64,000 bases of DNA, from positions 105,371 through 169,370 of the forward strand of contig NZ_JBLYZJ010000006.1 in NCBI RefSeq assembly GCF_048551375.1, given 5' to 3'. The stretch is from Faucicola sp048551375 (GTDB lineage: Bacteria; Pseudomonadota; Gammaproteobacteria; Pseudomonadales; Moraxellaceae). Made by a program: the position numbers and the translations under genes. Below are positions 17,087-25,591 of this stretch, piece by piece. Below the pieces are notes generated by a model. That model did not search any database. It was given only the letters and a program-made list of their open reading frames with translations, and was not told where the DNA came from. Position 1 is the first letter of the stretch. Each line of letters begins with the position of its first letter.

Positions 17087-20000
17087 ATGAGTGCAGGATT
17101 AATCAGACATCTAAAAGCCAAAACCGAACAAGATAGCAATACGGCTATTTTGCTTGCTCAATGGGAATTTGACCAAAAACTGGTTGGCAAGGCTTTGGAA
17201 AATATTGCTAGCTATTATCCACACTTTAGCAGTCATAATGCTTCACATTCACACCAAATTCTTGTCAATATTGAGCGTTTATTAGATAAAAATATAATTG
17301 AATTATCGGCTACAGATACTTGGCTGTTACTCGAATCTGCCTATTGGCATGATGTGGGTATGTTATTTAATAGCCAACAGGTTCAGGACATTATCAAAGA
17401 TAGTAAGTTTAAAGAATATGTCGAAACCCTTGCCAATGATAATAGCCAAGATTTACACGAATTTGCGAAAAAATGGCATGATACTGACTGGAAACAAGCC
17501 TTGGCAATGTATGACCATCCACAAAAAGGCGTGGAAAAATACCGCCAAATGGTGGCTGAATGGTATCGCCGTGACCATGCTAAAAACTCTCAACGTGTGG
17601 TCGCTGACCCTTTTGAAATTCTTGGTATTAACTCACCCCGCACCGAACTATTACCAAAACGCATTTATCGTTATTTAGGGCAAATTTGTCTTGCACATGG
17701 CACAAGTTTTGAGAGTGTCATGTCACAACTGCCCTATCGCCAAACAGGTATGGGAACAGAAAACTGCCATCCTCGATTTGTGGCGTGTATGCTACGCTTG
17801 GGCGATTTGTTTGATATTGATGATAACCGATTTTGCCCTGTTATGATGAAACAAACAACCATGCCAAAATTGAGTGAGGCTCATCATCATAAGCATTTGG
17901 CGATTCGTGAGTTTCAGCTTGATAACAAGACGGTCAGTATCACCGCAGAATGTGAAGATGAAGATGCGTATATCCAAACGCAGATGTGGTTTGGCTGGAT
18001 TAAAGAAGAGATGCAAAATCAAATGTCACAATGGAAAAACATTGTGCCGAACCGTTCCTTTGGTCTGCTACCTACGATTCAAAAGCTTGATGTGGTGATG
18101 ACAAGTTCTAAGATTTTGCTCAATAACAAGCCAATGAAGTTTGGGCTGGATGAGAAAAGTGCGATTGAGCTGTTGCAAGGTAGAAATCTGTACGATGATG
18201 AGACCAATATCTACCGTGAGCTGATTCAAAATGCGGTGGATGCGACCTATCTGCGAGTATGGATTGAGCATGGTATGCGTAAGCGTGAGATTACCGATGA
18301 CTTCCATCCGTTTCATCCAAAGTTTCAAGAGATTTTGGAGAATTATCCGATTACCATTGATTTTGTAAAATTGGAAGATGAGCCGAATTCTGATTATAGT
18401 ATTTGGCAGTTTAGTTTGACGGACAATGGGACTGGCATTAGCCTGAAAGATTTGGAGTATATGCAGAAGATTGCAGGGTCTAGTCGCAATGTTGAGAAAA
18501 AACGTTTAATGGCTGATATGCCTGTGTGGATGCGTCCGTCTGGTGCGTTTGGGATTGGGTTACATAGTGCGTTTTTGTTGCTAGATAAAGGCAGAGAGGA
18601 AGATAACAAGATTGTTCTTGAGACAAAGAGTATTGCGGATAATGCGTCTTATCGGATTGAGATGACTTCGCCAATTTCGGGGAATCAGGGGTACTGTTTT
18701 ATTGAAAAATTAAGTGATGAAGAAAATTTAAAAAGGGATTATGGTACTAAGCTCAACATTAATATAAGGGTAGAAAGAAAAGGTAGAAGATATTTTTATC
18801 TATCTGATGAGTTTAAAGAAAACATATTAATAAATAAATACCAAAAAGAATTTGACACGTTAAAAACGCCAATTTTTGATTTTTCTAAAATATTATTCAT
18901 TACAAGAAAAATTCGTGAAAAAATCATTACAAATATCTCTGTACCAATAGAATTTAAGCATCTTGAAAGCATTAATAATACAAATGGGAATGCTATCACG
19001 AATCCAATTAATAGCTTCACTCCCAATCATATACTTCGCATTTGGTATGGTAAAGAAAACTTATATGTATCTTTAATCAATCTAAGCCAAGTTGACAGTC
19101 TTACATTTTTTGAGAGTAGCTTTAGATGTATGACTTATTTTAAAGGACAAGAAATAGACAGATTATCCGTCAATATTATTCCTTCGGACATGGATTTTTT
19201 CGGCTTTAATGCTAAAGAATCTCTTCAAATAGATAGAAATAAATGGAGCAAAAACTTCTTGGAAACTCTTGAAGAAAAAAATTATTTCTTTGAATTGAAT
19301 AAAAATATTATTATTGATAATTACTCTGATATTAAAGAGCATCTCTCAAATAGTAAAGTTATGAGTGCCTTACTTTACTATTACAAGATAGAATACCTAG
19401 ACAACAGTATTAAAGACTTATGGAAAGAGATGAAATTAACTACAAGTCATAATGTTAAATATAGTGCAAATCTTGATATTAGTTACAAAGGTTTAATAAG
19501 CTTAGACCAATTTACAATAGAAGAAGACACTACAGTAAATGGAAATTATATTAACAATATTAAAATCGAAGATTTACCGAACAATACTATTGTAGTATCA
19601 AACTTGAACAATCATAACTATTTTTATGAAAATTTTGTAAATGAATGGTATAAATCAGGTGGAGATATTATTGAAACTAAAAGTGAAGAAATTAGAACCT
19701 TTAAGTTAAGAAAAATTAATCAAACTAATAATTTACTTTTTGAACATCTGAAAAATCAATTAAAGAGTAATGTTACAAGAATAATATTAGATTCAGATGA
19801 GATAAGAGATTATAGTTTGAATTACTTGGAGGATATTATTTGTTTCAGTGAAGCTCATGAGAACTTTCTAGGAAATAATACAAACCGTGAAAAGGTCTTC
19901 TTATCACCTTTTGCTTTCTTTAGAGATGATGAAAAAGCCATAATAGCTGTAGCAAATTTTGAATTTTTGTGTCAATCTGTGTTCGATGAGCTAAAGAAGA

Positions 20001-20215
20001 ATGGAAAATATATCAGATTAGATTCAATCAAAGAAAAATATGAAAAATTCATTTCTCAAGCTGATGAATTAATGAAAAATATTCCAGAATGGGTTGAAGC
20101 AAGAGAGATGGGGAGAGACTTCATACCAAAAGATATTCGAGAGCTTGAAGATATGTTTAAACCATCAGATGAAGTTTTAAAGGCTTACGAATCTGAAAAA
20201 GAAAAAAGAAAATAA
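17087..20215 (+). CDS. HD-domain plus HSP90-like (GHKL) ATPase protein, candidate conflict or defence effector
   Basis: The 1042-residue protein opens with an HD phosphohydrolase-like domain: His-rich SSHNASHSHQ (about residues 48-57) and the doublet WHDVGM (H88, D89). A GHKL ATPase follows: N-box ELIQNAVDA (about 377-385), DNGTGIS (about 446-452) and GAFGIGLHSAFLL (about 486-498), as in Hsp90/MutL-type proteins. The last 500 residues are not recognised. HD plus HSP90-like chains of this kind are known from bacterial conflict-system surveys. Base composition changes sharply near 18710: before it the gene resembles the genome, after it it is very AT-rich. It is a single gene with its own terminator, between two house-keeping genes. 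Signal or substrate is unknown. Confidence 0.75.
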   Translation: MSAGLIRHLKAKTEQDSNTAILLAQWEFDQKLVGKALENIASYYPHFSSHNASHSHQILVNIERLLDKNIIELSATDTWLLLESAYWHDVGMLFNSQQVQDIIKDSKFKEYVETLANDNSQDLHEFAKKWHDTDWKQALAMYDHPQKGVEKYRQMVAEWYRRDHAKNSQRVVADPFEILGINSPRTELLPKRIYRYLGQICLAHGTSFESVMSQLPYRQTGMGTENCHPRFVACMLRLGDLFDIDDNRFCPVMMKQTTMPKLSEAHHHKHLAIREFQLDNKTVSITAECEDEDAYIQTQMWFGWIKEEMQNQMSQWKNIVPNRSFGLLPTIQKLDVVMTSSKILLNNKPMKFGLDEKSAIELLQGRNLYDDETNIYRELIQNAVDATYLRVWIEHGMRKREITDDFHPFHPKFQEILENYPITIDFVKLEDEPNSDYSIWQFSLTDNGTGISLKDLEYMQKIAGSSRNVEKKRLMADMPVWMRPSGAFGIGLHSAFLLLDKGREEDNKIVLETKSIADNASYRIEMTSPISGNQGYCFIEKLSDEENLKRDYGTKLNINIRVERKGRRYFYLSDEFKENILINKYQKEFDTLKTPIFDFSKILFITRKIREKIITNISVPIEFKHLESINNTNGNAITNPINSFTPNHILRIWYGKENLYVSLINLSQVDSLTFFESSFRCMTYFKGQEIDRLSVNIIPSDMDFFGFNAKESLQIDRNKWSKNFLETLEEKNYFFELNKNIIIDNYSDIKEHLSNSKVMSALLYYYKIEYLDNSIKDLWKEMKLTTSHNVKYSANLDISYKGLISLDQFTIEEDTTVNGNYINNIKIEDLPNNTIVVSNLNNHNYFYENFVNEWYKSGGDIIETKSEEIRTFKLRKINQTNNLLFEHLKNQLKSNVTRIILDSDEIRDYSLNYLEDIICFSEAHENFLGNNTNREKVFLSPFAFFRDDEKAIIAVANFEFLCQSVFDELKKNGKYIRLDSIKEKYEKFISQADELMKNIPEWVEAREMGRDFIPKDIRELEDMFKPSDEVLKAYESEKEKRK

Positions 20216-20219
20216 TATG

Positions 20220-20250
20220 AAACGCCACAGTGAAATGTGGCGTTTTTATT
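20220..20250. terminator. Bidirectional terminator between the HD-GHKL gene and ubiH
   Basis: The stem AAACGCCACA (20220-20229) pairs with TGTGGCGTTT (20236-20245), with T-rich sequence on the right and A-rich on the left, serving the two convergent genes. Confidence 0.85.
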
Positions 20251-20257
20251 GATAGAT

Positions 20258-21508
20258 TTAACTTTTCAAACCCATTGCAAAAGTAGCGACCATCGGCTTC
20301 ACAAACGGCACTTTATCAAAGGCAACCAGACCAACATTACGGGCAAACTTCAACACTGGATTGTTAATAGTAAAGCCATACACCACCGTATCGCAGAACA
20401 ACTCAACCCTCTTTTGGTCGGCTTTACGACGTTTCTCATAACCTTGTAACATCTCTGCTTTGGCGATATCTTCCCCACGCATGGCTTGCTGAGCGATTAA
20501 TCGGGCAAGCGTATCAGCATCTCGCATACACAGATTAAAGCCCTGCCCTGCCACAGGGTGCAAGGTATGCGCTGCATTGCCCATGATGACACAGCGACCC
20601 ACCACTTGACGCTCAGCAAGCACCTTGACCAACGGGTACGCCCCACGCTTGCCAGCCTTGACGAATTTGCCTGCTCGCTTGCCAAACGCCTGCTGAATGC
20701 TGTGTAAAAAATACGCCTCGTCTGTGAGATATCGGCTCTCTTCGCCTTTTTTACAGACCCAAACCACAGAGCGACGATATCCCTTTTGGGCTTGACGACC
20801 ATCACCTTCAAAATCAGTCAATGGTAATACAGCGACCAAGCCTTGCTCGGTAAAGCGTTCTATCGCCACATGGTAATGCGGGGTATCCGTCATCACCACA
20901 CCCACGATACCAACTTGATTATAGTCATGGAAACTTGAGCCAACGCTCAGTAGCTTGCGACATGGCGAATTTTGTCCATCACAAGCCACAAGCATATCTG
21001 CAGTGAGTTGTTGGGTATCTTGAACGTCATTCTTTTTATAATCAACCTTGACCTGTCTATCCGTTTGCTTAATAGCCGTCACACTTGCTCCTGTAATCAG
21101 GGTAATCAGCGGACTATCCTGCACAGCCATGAGTAGCTTTCGCCCTAGCCAAGCGTTTTCCATGACTTGACCAAAGCTTTCGACTTTTTCTTCATGCTTA
21201 TTTAGGGTGGCTTTGCCAAAGCTGTCTTGTTCGCTGATTTGCACTTGATCGATACGACAGGCATGGCTTTGTAAGTCATCCCAAAGCCCGATACTGTCAT
21301 AAATCTGTACAGTACGGCGGGACAGTGCGATATTACGGCTGTCAAATTGCTGGCGGTCAAGGTCGTCATCGGGCGAAATGGTGGGGTATTTGATTTTTTC
21401 GATTAGCGTGCTTTTGATGCCTTTATTCGCCAATAATAAGGCAAACGATAAGCCGACATTGCCACCGCCAATGATGGCAACGGTTTGGGAGGTGATGGGA
21501 TTATTCAT
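20258..21508 (-). CDS. ubiH: 2-octaprenyl-6-methoxyphenol hydroxylase-like FAD enzyme (UbiH)
   Basis: The 416-residue protein has the FAD-binding IIGGGNVGLSFALLLANKG near its N-terminus, a middle ADMLVACDGQNSPCRK, and GNAAHTLHPVAGQGFNLCMR (about residues 308-327), which matches the UbiH form of this signature rather than the UbiF/UbiI form. UbiH hydroxylates the ubiquinone ring during biosynthesis on the cytoplasmic face of the inner membrane. An AGAGAAATGCT stretch precedes the ATG at 21508. It is convergent with the HD-GHKL gene and divergent from the carA region. Confidence 0.82.
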   Translation of the reverse strand: MNNPITSQTVAIIGGGNVGLSFALLLANKGIKSTLIEKIKYPTISPDDDLDRQQFDSRNIALSRRTVQIYDSIGLWDDLQSHACRIDQVQISEQDSFGKATLNKHEEKVESFGQVMENAWLGRKLLMAVQDSPLITLITGASVTAIKQTDRQVKVDYKKNDVQDTQQLTADMLVACDGQNSPCRKLLSVGSSFHDYNQVGIVGVVMTDTPHYHVAIERFTEQGLVAVLPLTDFEGDGRQAQKGYRRSVVWVCKKGEESRYLTDEAYFLHSIQQAFGKRAGKFVKAGKRGAYPLVKVLAERQVVGRCVIMGNAAHTLHPVAGQGFNLCMRDADTLARLIAQQAMRGEDIAKAEMLQGYEKRRKADQKRVELFCDTVVYGFTINNPVLKFARNVGLVAFDKVPFVKPMVATFAMGLKS

Positions 21509-21710
21509 AGCATTTCTCTAATTTTAATTGGCTTGTTTTAGGTCGTTTATTTTTAGGTAGCTGTTGGATGGATTTATTTTAACATAACTACAGTGGTTTT
21601 TTGGCGTTGGTTGCTTTCACAATAACTTTTGGTTATTCCATCAATTTCGCCCTAGCCTTTTTGTGTGCGTTCTGTTAAAATACGCAAAATCTATATCCAA
21701 GCGAGTAGGC

Positions 21711-21773
21711 ATGACAAAGTTAATGGCACACACTGGTAAGTATCATCAAGACCAGTTAGCTATTTTCTTTTAA
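21711..21773 (+). CDS. Possible 20-residue leader peptide upstream of carA
   Basis: An ATG at 21711 opens a 20-codon frame (MTKLMAHTGKYHQDQLAIFF) ending with TAA at 21773, about 120 bases before carA. GAGTAGG lies just before the ATG, though rather close. The rest of the spacer (21509-21891, 383 bases) is AT-rich and holds no other gene. Nothing proves it is translated; it is listed because carA operons are often regulated in the leader. Confidence 0.25.
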   Translation: MTKLMAHTGKYHQDQLAIFF

Positions 21774-21891
21774 ATCAATGCTTCCTCGCTTTTTTGTGGG
21801 CGAAATTTGGTCTTTTTAAGACAAAAAAATTTTGCCTGTAAAAAGGTATGGTACAAAATTTGACATTTGGCAGACACAGGGCGAAGCAACG

Positions 21892-23082
21892 ATGAAAACA
21901 CAAATTCCCGCAATTTTGGCATTAACCGATGGCACAGTTTTTAAGGGCATTAGCATCGGTGCAAGCGGACACACCGTTGGCGAAGTGGTGTTTAACACCG
22001 CCATGACAGGCTATCAAGAAATCCTGACCGACCCTAGCTATGCCGAGCAAATCGTCACCCTCACCTACCCACACATCGGCAATACAGGCACGAATGCCGA
22101 AGACACCGAATCTGGGCGTATCAAAAAGGTATGGGCAAACGGCTTGATTATCCGTGATTTGACCATGGTAACTAGCAACTTCCGCTCAACCGAATCTTTG
22201 ACCGATTATTTGTTCAATAACAACACGGTCGCCATTGCCGATATCGACACTCGCAAGCTCACTCGCCTACTCCGTACCAAAGGGGCAATGAACGGCTGTA
22301 TCATGACCGCAGACGCTGACGGCAATCTTGATGAGGCGAAAGCGGTGGCACTTGCTCAAAGTTTTGCAGGCATTAAAGGCATGGACTTGGCAAAAGTCTG
22401 CTGTGATAAAGACGGCTTTGAGTGGACGCAAGGCTCTTGGGAATTGGTTAGCCCTGAAGTGAGTAGCACTTGTGGACGTTTTAAAGAACTTGGCACGGAT
22501 ATCGAAAAACGCTTTAACATCGTGGCGTATGATTTTGGCATTAAAACCAATATCTTGCGTATGCTTGTGGATAGAGGCTGTCATGTCACCGTTGTCCCTG
22601 CCCAGACCCCAGTTGCGGATGTTTTAAAACACAATCCAGATGGTATTTTCTTGTCAAACGGTCCTGGCGACCCTGCACCTTGTACTTATGCGATTGAGGC
22701 GATTAAGCACGTCATCACCGAAACGGATATTCCGCTATTTGGGATTTGTTTGGGTCATCAGTTGCTGGCGTTGGCAAGTGGGGCGAATACGCTTAAGATG
22801 AAGTTCGGTCATCATGGGGCGAACCACCCTGTGCAAGATATTGAGAATGGTACGGTGATGATTACGTCACAGAATCATGGTTTTGCGGTGGATGAAGACA
22901 GCTTGCCAAGTAATGTAAAAGTAACGCATCGTTCGTTGTTTGATGGGTCGAATCAAGGCATTGAATTGACGAATAAGCCTGCGTTTAGTTTCCAAGGTCA
23001 CCCAGAGGCAAGCCCCGGCCCGCATGACTGCTCGCCGTTGTTTGATAAATTCGCTGAGTTGATGGTGAAAGCGAAAGGTTAA
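21892..23082 (+). CDS. carA: Carbamoyl-phosphate synthase small (glutaminase) subunit
   Basis: Start at the ATG at 21892 (MKTQIPAILALTDGTVFKG), matching family N-termini and giving 396 residues; the frame is open further upstream but without family resemblance. The N-terminal CPSase domain has FNTAMTGYQEILTDPSYAEQ. The class I glutaminase half has the nucleophile cysteine in FGICLGHQLLALA and the His-x-Glu pair in FQGHPEASPGPHD. It releases ammonia from glutamine for CarB, giving carbamoyl phosphate for arginine and pyrimidines. Unlike the usual adjacent arrangement, carB begins almost 3 kb later, after four unrelated genes; the first starts 2 bases after the carA stop. Confidence 0.95.
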   Translation: MKTQIPAILALTDGTVFKGISIGASGHTVGEVVFNTAMTGYQEILTDPSYAEQIVTLTYPHIGNTGTNAEDTESGRIKKVWANGLIIRDLTMVTSNFRSTESLTDYLFNNNTVAIADIDTRKLTRLLRTKGAMNGCIMTADADGNLDEAKAVALAQSFAGIKGMDLAKVCCDKDGFEWTQGSWELVSPEVSSTCGRFKELGTDIEKRFNIVAYDFGIKTNILRMLVDRGCHVTVVPAQTPVADVLKHNPDGIFLSNGPGDPAPCTYAIEAIKHVITETDIPLFGICLGHQLLALASGANTLKMKFGHHGANHPVQDIENGTVMITSQNHGFAVDEDSLPSNVKVTHRSLFDGSNQGIELTNKPAFSFQGHPEASPGPHDCSPLFDKFAELMVKAKG

Positions 23083-23084
23083 TA

Positions 23085-23654
23085 ATGGCAATTAAATTAG
23101 ACGGTTCTTGGTCGGTCGGTTATGCCTATGACAAACATATCGAACATAGCACATTTTTGGGCTATGATGACCAAGGTCGCCCTTTATTTGACACCACTCG
23201 CACCTATTATATGGGTGAGTTGATTTACCAACTCAAATATCAGCAAAAACTTGATAACATTGATAAAATCATCGATTTATTACTCGCTCAATTTTCTAAT
23301 TTTGAAAAATTTAACATGGTTGTGCCAGCACCGTTTTCCACCCCCCGATTGCACCAACCTGTTTATTTAATCGCCGAGCAGTTAGCCAAACGACTGAATA
23401 TCAGTTATCAGCCGATATTGCACAAAATACAGGCAAAAATTCCACTCAAAAACTTAGCAACATTTGATGAAAAGATAGAAAATTTGTCACACAATATTGA
23501 GCTAGATAAACAAAGCAATGTTGCCAATCAAACTATTTTGCTACTAGATGATTTATTTGACAGTGGAGCAACGCTCGATTCTGCCACACAACTACTGATG
23601 CAAGCAGGGGCAAAAGAAGTAAATGTCTTGGTACTTACCAAAACTCGAGGATAA
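23085..23654 (+). CDS. ComF-like phosphoribosyltransferase, first gene of the carA/carB insertion
   Basis: The 189-residue protein has a type I PRTase PRPP-binding loop, ILLLDDLFDSGATL (residues 151-164), and the ComF-like phrase VVPAPFSTPRLHQPVYLIA (about 79-97) before it. The N-terminal zinc cysteines of true ComF competence proteins are absent; instead residues 1-45 form a charged beta-rich segment (YMGELIYQLKY follows). Two bases after the carA stop codon and three bases before the SLOG gene, it appears translationally coupled to both. Related PRTase-SLOG pairs are thought to process nucleotide derivatives; the substrate is unknown. Confidence 0.75.
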   Translation: MAIKLDGSWSVGYAYDKHIEHSTFLGYDDQGRPLFDTTRTYYMGELIYQLKYQQKLDNIDKIIDLLLAQFSNFEKFNMVVPAPFSTPRLHQPVYLIAEQLAKRLNISYQPILHKIQAKIPLKNLATFDEKIENLSHNIELDKQSNVANQTILLLDDLFDSGATLDSATQLLMQAGAKEVNVLVLTKTRG

Positions 23655-23657
23655 ACC

Positions 23658-24221
23658 ATGCAACCGATATTTTTTTCAGGTTCTCGAAGTTTAGTCAGCT
23701 TACCAGCTATGGTACAGCAACGTATTTTTGACAATATTTTGCAAAAAAACTTCCCTATTGTCATTGGGGATGCTGATGGTGCAGATAGCACATTACAAGC
23801 GTTTTTTGCGACCCAATACTATGATTTGGTGAAAGTTTTTTGTGCAGGTGGCAAATGCCGTAATAATATAGGTAATTGGCAAATTCAGACCATTGCAAGC
23901 TCTGCCAAAGGTCGAGCCTTTTATACCGCTAAAGATGTAGCAATGGCAAATGTCGCTAATTATGGGTTTGTGCTTTGGGATGGTCAAAGCATTGGTTCGC
24001 TTAATAATATTGCTGAGTTATTAAAGCAAAACAAACCATCATTGGTCTATTTTGAGCCTAATCAACAGTTTATAAAAGTTGTATCAGAACAGGACTTGAA
24101 TGATTTATTACAAATCGCTGATAAAGGTTTGGCAAATACCATTATCCAAAAGGGTTCAACATATTTAAAGCAACTATCAAAGAATGGTAATTTTTATCAA
24201 CAGAATAGTTTGTGGAATTAA
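23658..24221 (+). CDS. SLOG-superfamily (LOG/DprA-like Rossmann) nucleotide-binding protein
   Basis: The 187-residue protein has SLOG marks: GSRS at residues 8-11, GDADGADS at 37-44 and a late VLWDGQSIGSLNNI (about 106-119). SLOG domains bind or cleave nucleotide-derived ligands, either as sensors or phosphoribohydrolases. The GxxxGxxE catalytic motif of true LOG lysine-decarboxylase-like enzymes is not evident, so ligand binding is as likely as catalysis. It begins three bases after the phosphoribosyltransferase gene, and the two likely work on one substrate. The last 60 residues are helical and unassigned. Confidence 0.7.
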   Translation: MQPIFFSGSRSLVSLPAMVQQRIFDNILQKNFPIVIGDADGADSTLQAFFATQYYDLVKVFCAGGKCRNNIGNWQIQTIASSAKGRAFYTAKDVAMANVANYGFVLWDGQSIGSLNNIAELLKQNKPSLVYFEPNQQFIKVVSEQDLNDLLQIADKGLANTIIQKGSTYLKQLSKNGNFYQQNSLWN

Positions 24222-24288
24222 AGGAAAATACTGTTTCCACCTTCGTAAATGTAGTTGCCAAAACGTATTTTTATAGTTAACACTGAAT

Positions 24289-24394
24289 TATAGTGAACAA
24301 GGTCGTTCGTGGTGAGCTTGTCGAACCATAACGACCGCCACCCTTCGACAGGCTCAGGGCGAGCGGTGTTCATTATGATTTCGGATTCACTATA
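24289..24394. repeat. Miniature inverted-repeat element with TATAGTGAA ends and a REP-like core
   Basis: Perfect 9-bp ends TATAGTGAA (24289-24297) and TTCACTATA (24386-24394) surround a palindromic core with TCGTGGTGAGCTTGTCGAACC and its partner CCTTCGACAGGCTCAGGGCG. The core is of the widespread REP-like type; related cores are at about 56170-56240 and, degraded, at 39791. It lies between the SLOG and ATPase genes and marks the join of the two gene pairs. Confidence 0.75.
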
Positions 24395-24464
24395 ACAAAG
24401 TGGCTAATTGAATTTGAGTATGATGAATTTTATTTGGATTAATAATTGGGTAAATGAATAAGCA

Positions 24465-25580
24465 ATGACCGAAATTAAAATCAAAGACTTGCGTGGTGTC
24501 GGTGACGTTGAGCTACAACTTGACGATAGCAAACGTGTCTTTGTTTTTTTTGGGTCAAATGGTGTTGGGAAAACGAAAACGTTAGAAAGCTTGTTCCTTT
24601 TTCTTTTTTATAAAACTACTGGTTTTAAATTTGAATTAGAAAAAGATAATATCTTTAATTTTTTTAAAAACATAACATATTCTAATAAAAAACTGAAATT
24701 CGTTGATTATTTTTTCAGAGATAGTAATGCTCTTTTTTTTGATTATCACTATTTAAAAGATTTAGTACCCTATTTTGGCTATCAAGCTATTGCCTATTTA
24801 GGTGCAAATGAGAGAAGTAAAATCTTAAAAAGTTCTGATAGTCATAGTTTAAACAATGGATTATCGGATAGAAAAAATAATTATATATTATCTATACACA
24901 ACGCAATTAATGACCAAACATTAACTAATTTTGCGATGAATCAAAATATTCATCTTTGGTTTACCGAGCGAGCCAAATCCGTCAATCCCTACCAAAAAGA
25001 AGAAGACAATCGCAAAGTTGATATTGATACGGTTTTAAATGCATTAAACATTTTAGACAGTCGCATTGAAAAAACGCTAAAAATTGATGGTGACGGCAAT
25101 GTGTTTTTAACCATTGAAGGACAAGAACGAGAGTTAAGCGAATTAAGCTCTGGTTTTATCTCGGTGGTAAAAATCATTCAATCCATAATTTCAGCTTATT
25201 CCGCCTTTACCAATGCCACCGATTTATTAAACGTCAAAGGCGTGGTATTGATTGACGAAATTGAAAGCCATTTACACATCGAATGGCAAACCAAAATCGT
25301 ACCGACTTTAAAAAATTTGTTTCCCAATACCACATTCTATATCGCTACCCATTCGCCATTAGTATTATCACAGTTAGACGAAGGCGAAGCTTATTTATTA
25401 AAGCGTGATGATGACAATGTTGTAAGAAGTTCGGTAATCAACTCGCCTAACACTCGATTACTTGAAAATGTTTTGCAAGATGCTTTTGATGTCGATTTGA
25501 ACCAATTAAAACGTGACAATATGGAACATATCGACCAAAGTAAAGCTAAACAAAAATTACTAGCACTATTAAACAGATAA
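24465..25580 (+). CDS. ABC-like AAA ATPase (OLD/AAA_21 type), partner of a PIN nuclease
   Basis: The 371-residue protein has Walker A GSNGVGKT (residues 30-37), an ABC-type signature region ELSELSSGFISVVKII (about 223-240), Walker B VVLIDEIESHLH (about 259-270) and a switch histidine in IATHSPLVLSQL (about 294). This is the single-chain ABC/SMC-like fold of OLD, RecF and AAA_15/AAA_21 ATPases. No TOPRIM or other nuclease is fused; instead a PIN protein follows after 11 bases. Such ATPase-effector pairs are frequent in anti-phage systems. Bases 24590-24950 are much more AT-rich than the rest, in the insert between Walker A and the signature, where the sensing region would lie. Confidence 0.8.
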   Translation: MTEIKIKDLRGVGDVELQLDDSKRVFVFFGSNGVGKTKTLESLFLFLFYKTTGFKFELEKDNIFNFFKNITYSNKKLKFVDYFFRDSNALFFDYHYLKDLVPYFGYQAIAYLGANERSKILKSSDSHSLNNGLSDRKNNYILSIHNAINDQTLTNFAMNQNIHLWFTERAKSVNPYQKEEDNRKVDIDTVLNALNILDSRIEKTLKIDGDGNVFLTIEGQERELSELSSGFISVVKIIQSIISAYSAFTNATDLLNVKGVVLIDEIESHLHIEWQTKIVPTLKNLFPNTTFYIATHSPLVLSQLDEGEAYLLKRDDDNVVRSSVINSPNTRLLENVLQDAFDVDLNQLKRDNMEHIDQSKAKQKLLALLNR

Positions 25581-25591
25581 CAGGTGAAGCG

